This document shows, in pieces, positions 6,922 to 11,618 of a stretch of 11,618 nucleotides of DNA; position 1 is the stretch's first letter; every line of letters begins with the position of its first letter. The DNA is taken from positions 1 through 11,618 of the forward strand of contig JAOZKQ010000041.1 in assembly GCA_029935275.1 (NCBI GenBank), read 5' to 3'. The notes under the pieces were generated by a model. That model was not told the DNA's origin and ran no database searches. It worked only from the letters and a program-made list of their open reading frames with translations. Made by a program: the position numbers and the translations under genes. The DNA comes from Bacteroidales bacterium. GTDB lineage: Bacteria > Bacteroidota > Bacteroidia > Bacteroidales > VadinHA17.

Positions 6922-8319
6922 ATGTCTGATAAGCAAAAGACAATAAAGAAATCGATTTCCTTAACAGGTAGAGGATTACATTCTGGTATAGATGTGAAGA
7001 TTACATTTAACCCGGCACCGGAAGACCACGGCTTTAAATTTGTACGTACCGACCTCGATGGTTCACCAGTAATTGATGCTTTGGCAGAAAATGTAGTAGA
7101 TACCTCAAGAGGAACAACCCTGGAACAGAACGGTGTCAGGATTGCAACTATTGAACATGTTATGGCAGCTTTTACCGGACTTGAGATTGATAATGCCCTT
7201 ATTGAAATTAAAGGGCCTGAAGCCCCTATTATGGGTGGTAGCTCCAAAATGTTTGTGGATGCTATATTGGAGGCAGGGATTCTGGAGCAGGATAAAGTGC
7301 GCGATTATTTTATAATTCCCGAGAAAATTATATTTTCTGATGAAGAAAATGGCGTTGATCTTATGGTATATCCGGATGATCATTTGAGTTACAATATTTT
7401 AATTGATTATAATTCTAAAACACTTGGTAATCAATACGCGATTTTAAACAATATTTCAGATTTTTCAGAGGAAATTTCCATGTGTCGGACTTTTGTCTTC
7501 TTTCATGAATTGGAAGCACTGGCAAAGCAGGGTTTAATAAAAGGAGGAGACCTTGATAATGCAATAGTTATTATGGACAGGGTTGTTGATCAGACTGAAG
7601 TTGACAGGGTTGCAGATTTATTTAACAAACCACATATTGAGGTCAATTCGGAGGGGATATTAAATAATATTGAATTAAGATTTCCGAATGAACCTGCCCG
7701 TCATAAACTTTTGGATATTATGGGAGATCTTGCTCTGGTTGGACAACCCATTATTGGAAAGGTTGTAGCAACCCGGCCAGGCCATCATGCAAACACTGAA
7801 CTTGCAAAAAAGATACGGCAGGAAATAAAAAAGACAAAATTAAAAAAACAAGTTCCGGTTTATGATCCTACTCAAGCTCCGGTCTATGATATTAATCAGA
7901 TTAAAAAGATGCTACCACACCGATATCCGTTTTTATTGGTAGATAAAATTATTTATTTAGATGATCATTCAATAGTGGGCCTGAAAAACTTAACCTTTAA
8001 TGAGGCCTTTTTTCAGGGACATTTCCCTGAAGAGCCTGTAATGCCTGGTGTGCTGCAGGTTGAGGCAATGGCTCAGGTGGGCGGTGTACTGGTCCTGGAT
8101 CAGGTTGAGGATCCTGAGAATTATTCAACATACTTTCTTAAGATTGATAAGCTAAAGTTCAAAAGGAAAGTTGTTCCAGGAGATACAATTATATTTAAAA
8201 TGACTATGACCCAGCCAATTCGTAGAGGCATTGTTGCCATGTTTGGCCAGGCTTTTGTTGCTGATAAATTAGTAATGGAAGGTGAGATAACAGCAAGTGT
8301 TGTAAAAAATAGAGTTTAA
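6922..8319 (+). CDS. lpxC-fabZ: Bifunctional LpxC deacetylase / FabZ dehydratase
   Basis: A 465-residue fusion. Residues 1-297 are LpxC, the zinc deacetylase that removes the acetyl group from UDP-3-O-acyl-GlcNAc, the committed lipid A step. Residues about 322-465 are FabZ, the 3-hydroxyacyl-ACP dehydratase of fatty-acid elongation. LpxC zinc ligands are H79 (in IEHVMAA), H261 and D265 (HKLLD, followed by GD); H288 in GHHAN matches E. coli H265, and T190 matches T191. G105 in IMGGSS replaces the Asp105 of E. coli IMDGS. A Lys-rich linker (298-321) with two PVYD copies joins the halves. FabZ keeps its catalytic pair, H367 (QGHFP) and E381 (VEAMAQ), with the family's 14-residue spacing. The start is ATG at 6922; an in-frame TTG at 6880 would add a 14-residue tail outside the family. 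This fusion is typical of Bacteroidota and Chlorobi. lpxA starts 2 bp after its stop. Confidence 0.96.
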   Translation: MSDKQKTIKKSISLTGRGLHSGIDVKITFNPAPEDHGFKFVRTDLDGSPVIDALAENVVDTSRGTTLEQNGVRIATIEHVMAAFTGLEIDNALIEIKGPEAPIMGGSSKMFVDAILEAGILEQDKVRDYFIIPEKIIFSDEENGVDLMVYPDDHLSYNILIDYNSKTLGNQYAILNNISDFSEEISMCRTFVFFHELEALAKQGLIKGGDLDNAIVIMDRVVDQTEVDRVADLFNKPHIEVNSEGILNNIELRFPNEPARHKLLDIMGDLALVGQPIIGKVVATRPGHHANTELAKKIRQEIKKTKLKKQVPVYDPTQAPVYDINQIKKMLPHRYPFLLVDKIIYLDDHSIVGLKNLTFNEAFFQGHFPEEPVMPGVLQVEAMAQVGGVLVLDQVEDPENYSTYFLKIDKLKFKRKVVPGDTIIFKMTMTQPIRRGIVAMFGQAFVADKLVMEGEITASVVKNRV

Positions 8320-8321
8320 TA

Positions 8322-9098
8322 ATGATACACAAACTTACCAGTATTCACCCCAGGGCAAAAATTGGAGAAAATGTAAAAATTGACCCTTTTACAACAATTT
8401 CCGGGAATGTTACTATTGGTGATGGTACCTGGATAGGATCGAATGTAAGTATTATGGATGGAGCAGTTATTGGAAAGAACTGCAAGATTTTTCCCGGAGC
8501 TGTTATTTCAGCAATTCCCCAGGATATGAAGTATAAGGGGGAGGCAACAAGTGTCCTGATTGGGGATAATGTCATCATTAGGGAATTTGTTACAATAAAT
8601 AAAGGGACCAGTGCAAAAAATAAGACAATAATTGGTAACCATACTTTGATTATGGCATACACCCATGTGGCCCATGATTGTAGGATTGGGAATAATTGCA
8701 TACTTGTTAACTATGTAGGACTTGCGGGAGAGGTAGAAATTGATGATTTTGCTATTTTGGCCGGAGGGTCTTTAGTACATCAGTTTGTGAGAATTGGAAA
8801 ACATGCGATGGTTGGAGGAGGTACAAAAGTCAGGATTGATGTTCCTCCTTATGTCAGGGCAGATAGGGAGCCATTAGCCTATGTGGGAGTGAATGCTATT
8901 GGTCTTCGTCGTCGGGGCTTTACCAATGAAAAGATTACCGAGATACAAGAGATCTATCGTGATTTATATGAGAATAAGCTTAATAATAGTCAGGCTCTGA
9001 AAATGATTGAACAAAATTACCCTGATTCTGAAGAAAGGAATGGTATTATGAGCTTTTTCAAGGACTCAACAAGGGGTATAATCAGAAGTTCCGTATAA
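8322..9098 (+). CDS. lpxA: Acyl-ACP--UDP-N-acetylglucosamine O-acyltransferase LpxA
   Basis: First enzyme of lipid A synthesis: reversible transfer of a 3-hydroxyacyl chain from ACP to the 3-OH of UDP-GlcNAc. It has 258 residues (E. coli 262). Residues 1-185 form a left-handed beta-helix of hexapeptide repeats; residues about 190-258 form the C-terminal helical domain (LRRRGF to FFKDSTRGIIR, very like E. coli). The catalytic base is H118 in VAHDC (E. coli H125); H115 and H153 match H122 and H160. G166 aligns with E. coli G173, the acyl-chain ruler, which suggests acceptance of long (C14 or longer) chains. E137 replaces H144 and an Ile replaces E200. It starts 2 bp after lpxC-fabZ, so translation is probably coupled. 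Its stop lies 5 bp from that of the convergent oxidoreductase gene. Confidence 0.95.
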   Translation: MIHKLTSIHPRAKIGENVKIDPFTTISGNVTIGDGTWIGSNVSIMDGAVIGKNCKIFPGAVISAIPQDMKYKGEATSVLIGDNVIIREFVTINKGTSAKNKTIIGNHTLIMAYTHVAHDCRIGNNCILVNYVGLAGEVEIDDFAILAGGSLVHQFVRIGKHAMVGGGTKVRIDVPPYVRADREPLAYVGVNAIGLRRRGFTNEKITEIQEIYRDLYENKLNNSQALKMIEQNYPDSEERNGIMSFFKDSTRGIIRSSV

Positions 9099-9103
9099 AC
9101 TTG

Positions 9104-10099
9104 CTAATCTTCTACCTCAATATCTGAATTCATCTTTTCAATAATTTCCAGGGCTAATTTTAAGGCCGAGTAACCATCATCAATGGAAACTTCGGGAAGT
9201 GTGTCATTTATAATAGCATTATAAAAACTATTGAGTTCTTCCACCATTGCATTTACCGGTTTGACTTCCAGCTTTTCAAAGAAGATCTGTTTTTTTGGTT
9301 TCCCCTCACCCAGGTCCATGATTAGCGCAAAAGGGTCATCTACCTCCCCGGTTACATTATTCACCTGGACGACCTCCGCTTTTTTCTCAAGAAAGTCAAT
9401 TGAAATATAAGCATGTGGTTGAAAGAGCCGCAACTTTCTCATTTGCTTCATGCTGATCCGGCTGGAAGTCATATTAACTACACATCCGTTTTTAAAACGA
9501 ATTCTGGAGTTGGTAATGTCCGGGGAATCACTGATTATTTCAACTCCACTGGATTGAATCTCAACCGGTTCAGATTGTACAATATTTAATATAATATCGA
9601 TATCATGTATTTGAAGATCAAGGACTACAGGTACATCTTTATTTCGTGGATGAAATTGGCCCAGTCGGTGCAATTCAATAAATTTGGGCTTATTTATTAG
9701 GTCCCGTACAGCAGTAAATGCAGGATTAAACCGTTCAATATGTCCAACCTGAATTTTAACCTGATACTTTTTTGAAAGATTCTTTAAGTTTAATGCTTCT
9801 TCAATGCTGGATGTAACAGGCTTTTCAATAAATACATGTTTCCGGTTGAGTATAGCTTCTTCTGCAACTTCAAAGTGAGATAAAGTAGGTACAACCACAT
9901 CAACTACATCAACTTCTTTCAATAAAGCAGTATAAGATGGAAATTGTTTTACTCCAAACTCTTTCTCCACCTTATTGGATGTGGCTTTATTTATATCATA
10001 AAAACCAATAAGATCAAACTGACTGTTTTTAAGGGACCTGACATGGTTTTTGCCAAAATGGCCTACCCCTACAAGCCCTATTCGTAATTTTCGGTTCAT
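9104..10099 (-). CDS. Gfo/Idh/MocA-family NAD(P)-dependent oxidoreductase, lpx-linked (GnnA-like candidate)
   Basis: Predicted cytoplasmic sugar-nucleotide or sugar dehydrogenase; the substrate is unproven. It has 331 residues. The N-terminal Rossmann fold has the dinucleotide-binding loop GVGHFG (11-16) and the family motif EKP (92-94). The C-terminal alpha/beta domain begins near 125 and carries DLQIHDID (161-168), the D-x3-H pattern of the active site (D161, H165). ATG start, 10 bp after the stop of the upstream barrel-protein gene, so the two probably form one transcript. It sits between lpxA and lpxB but points the other way. In Acidithiobacillus ferrooxidans a protein of this superfamily, GnnA (UDP-GlcNAc 3-dehydrogenase), is encoded between lpxA and lpxB together with the aminotransferase GnnB. 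No GnnB-like gene is visible here, so GnnA activity is a hypothesis. Family assignment is secure. Confidence 0.85.
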   Translation of the reverse strand: MNRKLRIGLVGVGHFGKNHVRSLKNSQFDLIGFYDINKATSNKVEKEFGVKQFPSYTALLKEVDVVDVVVPTLSHFEVAEEAILNRKHVFIEKPVTSSIEEALNLKNLSKKYQVKIQVGHIERFNPAFTAVRDLINKPKFIELHRLGQFHPRNKDVPVVLDLQIHDIDIILNIVQSEPVEIQSSGVEIISDSPDITNSRIRFKNGCVVNMTSSRISMKQMRKLRLFQPHAYISIDFLEKKAEVVQVNNVTGEVDDPFALIMDLGEGKPKKQIFFEKLEVKPVNAMVEELNSFYNAIINDTLPEVSIDDGYSALKLALEIIEKMNSDIEVED

Positions 10100-10109
10100 T
10101 TCAGTAAAC

Positions 10110-11252
10110 TTATTTTACTTTTTTAAGAAAAAAATCGTGGCTAAAGTTAATATAAACTCCGTAAGAAAAATCATTATGAGGCTGCTTTTCCATATTAATG
10201 TTACCTAAGATATCGTAATAACTTTCAAATCTTCCACCTATAAAGATGCCATCGGCAATTTTATGATGCAGGTCAATTTTAATATTAAGCATTTGTCTGT
10301 CAGGGAATACTATGCCCTCATCCGTATATGAAATGGAAGAAAAAAGAGGTTCTCCAAGTGGTGCAATAAAATCTTTTGCTTTCCAGTATCCAATATGTAG
10401 ATTTATCCATTTTGATTTTGCAAAAATTTCCGGAAAGAAACCATTTCCTTGTGTAAAAGCCTGCTCTTTTACCGGGGACAGGTCATTATAGAACATAAAA
10501 TTAACACTTAGGCCTATTTCCTTAATAAAACCGGTGAAATGATAACTTAGCCTGCTTCCAACTGCAATGTTCATGAGTGTAACTACATGGAGATCTAAGG
10601 TATCTGTTTGGCTTCCACGATGTGTACTTAGAAATTGCAAGGGTATATCAAGCTGTAAGCGATGGTGATGATTAAGGATTTTAAAATTACCGGTATAACC
10701 CAGAGTAAATTGTTCCTGATCTGTATAATTGTTCCGAAGCAGATAATTCTGCCAGTTAATAAATAAATCTGAATGGATTCTTTTATTTTGGTAAATAAAC
10801 TGTAAGCCAATTTCAGGTGGGCTTTCCATAACTCTTTCAAACCGGTATAATGGCTCAAAGTATTGATGGCTCATGCCACCGTATATATTACCAAAAATAA
10901 TTTGCAATCCCTTAACAGGAGTATATTGAAACCGGAAAATTGGTAATACCCGGTCAAGTTTATCCCTGCCATAATAGTAAAGCAGGTGTATTCCTCCTTC
11001 GATAAAAGTGTTTGATGTTGGATAATATTTTAAGGTGAAATTTGCCTGAGAGCCAAAAAGAGTATATCCGGGCTCAATTAAGTTGAAGTATTCATTATTT
11101 TTAAAAATATTTTGATTTTGAATTTTGAGGAAAAGCTTTTGTTTGCTTTTCGGGGTAAAAGAACTTTTTTCCATGAAGGGACCCAGATCCGGTTGAGCAG
11201 ATAAAACTGCGGATATGGTGAAGACCAGGAAAAAAAGAATTCTTTTGTTCAT
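10110..11252 (-). CDS. Secreted protein, putative outer-membrane beta-barrel, unknown function
   Basis: I do not recognise a named family. The 380-residue product starts with a clear Sec signal peptide: MNKR, a hydrophobic core ILFFLVFTISAVL, and likely cleavage after SA (residue 19) before QPD. The mature part has no hydrophobic helix but many short alternating strands rich in Tyr, Phe and Trp (NFTLKYYPTSNTFIEGGIHL, LQIIFGNIYGGMSHQYF, SDLFINWQNY, KWINLHIGYW), and ends in the strand FSYGVYINFSHDFFL. This suggests an outer-membrane beta-barrel; a periplasmic beta-rich protein is possible. It has no Cys directly after the signal, so it is not a lipoprotein. ATG start at 11252. It is the first gene of a two-gene minus-strand unit with the oxidoreductase and is divergent from lpxB. 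A link to LPS is suggested by position only. Confidence 0.7.
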   Translation of the reverse strand: MNKRILFFLVFTISAVLSAQPDLGPFMEKSSFTPKSKQKLFLKIQNQNIFKNNEYFNLIEPGYTLFGSQANFTLKYYPTSNTFIEGGIHLLYYYGRDKLDRVLPIFRFQYTPVKGLQIIFGNIYGGMSHQYFEPLYRFERVMESPPEIGLQFIYQNKRIHSDLFINWQNYLLRNNYTDQEQFTLGYTGNFKILNHHHRLQLDIPLQFLSTHRGSQTDTLDLHVVTLMNIAVGSRLSYHFTGFIKEIGLSVNFMFYNDLSPVKEQAFTQGNGFFPEIFAKSKWINLHIGYWKAKDFIAPLGEPLFSSISYTDEGIVFPDRQMLNIKIDLHHKIADGIFIGGRFESYYDILGNINMEKQPHNDFSYGVYINFSHDFFLKKVK

Positions 11253-11271
11253 TGTGCAGGATATTATTCTT

Positions 11272-11279
11272 CAAAAGTA
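11272..11279 (-). promoter_or_regulatory. Candidate -7 box for the barrel-protein/oxidoreductase unit
   Basis: On the minus strand TACTTTTG matches TAnnTTTG. Transcription would start near 11266, about 14 nt before the ATG at 11252. No convincing TTTG box lies at the usual distance, so support rests on the -7 box and its position. Confidence 0.4.
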
Positions 11280-11311
11280 GTGTATTTAAGCAAAACTTGA
11301 TAAATTTGATT

Positions 11312-11319
11312 TACCTTTG
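11312..11319 (+). promoter_or_regulatory. Candidate -7 box for lpxB
   Basis: TACCTTTG matches TAnnTTTG. Transcription would start around 11324-11326, about 12-14 nt before the GTG start of lpxB. The -33 box is not evident at the usual spacing. It lies 32 bp from the opposing -7 box, so the two divergent promoters would share DNA. Confidence 0.4.
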
Positions 11320-11337
11320 TAAAAAGCAGGGATAATT

Positions 11338-11618
11338 GTGAAATATTACATCATTGCAGGTGAAGCTTCAGGTGATTTGCACGGATCAAATCTTATAAAA
11401 GCCTTGAAAGGGGTGGATCCTGATGCCTCATTCAGGTTTTGGGGGGGAGATAAAATGCAGGCAGCTAGTGGCAAATTGGTGAAACATTACAAGGAACATG
11501 CTTTCATGGGAATTGTCCCTGTTATCAGAAATTACCCAATTATCCGGGATAATTTCAAACTGGCCGAAAAGGATATTGCAAATTATGCCCCGGATGCATT
11601 AATCCTTATTGATTTCTC
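11338..11618 (+). CDS. lpxB: Lipid-A-disaccharide synthase LpxB (N-terminus; cut by window edge)
   Basis: GT19-family glycosyltransferase that joins UDP-2,3-diacylglucosamine and lipid X into the tetra-acyl disaccharide 1-phosphate, a peripheral inner-membrane step. Ninety-three codons are visible. The N-terminal Rossmann-like domain shows the family hallmark GEASGDLHGSNL (8-19), then FWGGDKMQ (34-41), KHYKEHAFMGIVPVI (49-63) and PDALILIDF (85-93). The start is GTG at 11338, placing KYYIIAGEASGD directly at the N-terminus as in Bacteroidota LpxB proteins I know; there is no nearby ATG. AGGG at 11328-11331 is a weak Shine-Dalgarno-like match and may be chance. The run of seven G at 11441-11447 reads in frame. 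The gene is separate from the other lpx genes because of the two minus-strand genes between lpxA and lpxB. Confidence 0.95.
   Translation, partial: MKYYIIAGEASGDLHGSNLIKALKGVDPDASFRFWGGDKMQAASGKLVKHYKEHAFMGIVPVIRNYPIIRDNFKLAEKDIANYAPDALILIDF

Noticed and set aside
6858..7383. Minus-strand open frames overlapping the start of lpxC
   Set aside because: Antisense to strongly conserved LpxC coding sequence, with no family resemblance.
9086..9102. AAGTT/AACTT stem at the lpxA-oxidoreductase junction as a bidirectional terminator
   Set aside because: Five A/T-rich pairs with a 7-nt loop and no U tract on either side; not a credible terminator.
11441..11447. Run of seven G in lpxB as a frameshift or slippage site
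   Set aside because: The reading frame passes through it to give FWGGDKMQ, the expected LpxB sequence, and stays open to the window end.
1..11618. Defence, mobile, CRISPR, tRNA or other accessory content
   Set aside because: I looked on both strands and saw no transposase, integrase, direct-repeat array, tRNA-like fold or compositional break; every sizeable gap is a promoter-type spacer between core genes.

Overview
The window is an ordinary, well-preserved piece of core chromosome from a member of the Bacteroidota, most likely a Bacteroidales- or Marinilabiliales-like lineage. Four things point there. LpxC and FabZ are fused in one protein. Genes lack Shine-Dalgarno sequences and have A/T-rich leaders. 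Promoters match the Bacteroidota pattern (TTTG, about 20 bp, TAnnTTTG). Each protein has the family features expected for that phylum. The DNA is A+T-rich throughout. I see no mobile elements, tRNA, rRNA or CRISPR, and no abrupt change in composition.

Layout. On the minus strand, reading leftwards from about 4353, is a transcription/translation operon: promoter, short leader with a strong hairpin, rimP (TTG start), nusA, infB (cut by the left edge). A 219-bp divergent spacer (4266-4484) separates it from a plus-strand unit: HD-domain phosphohydrolase, lpxD, lpxC-fabZ, lpxA. This unit carries the early lipid A steps. LpxA acylates UDP-GlcNAc, LpxC deacetylates the product, LpxD adds the N-linked acyl chain, and the fused FabZ domain belongs to the fatty-acid elongation that supplies hydroxyacyl-ACP. 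lpxA runs end to end (5 bp apart) into a minus-strand pair: a Gfo/Idh/MocA oxidoreductase and, upstream of it, a secreted outer-membrane-barrel-like protein of unknown function. A second divergent spacer (11253-11337) separates that pair from lpxB (lipid A disaccharide synthase), which starts on the plus strand and is cut by the right edge.

How they work together. LpxD, LpxC, LpxA and LpxB are consecutive or near-consecutive enzymes of the Raetz pathway. Two minus-strand genes separate lpxA from lpxB. The oxidoreductase sits where some bacteria carry gnnA (UDP-GlcNAc 3-dehydrogenase, for diamino-sugar lipid A), but no gnnB-type aminotransferase is visible here.

Nothing here is a clear new system. 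The best leads are the terminator-like hairpin in the leader of the NusA-encoding operon, a possibly leaderless GTG start for the HD gene, a 16-bp perfect palindrome just before lpxC, the lpx-linked oxidoreductase/barrel-protein pair, and changed residues at conserved LpxC and LpxA positions.
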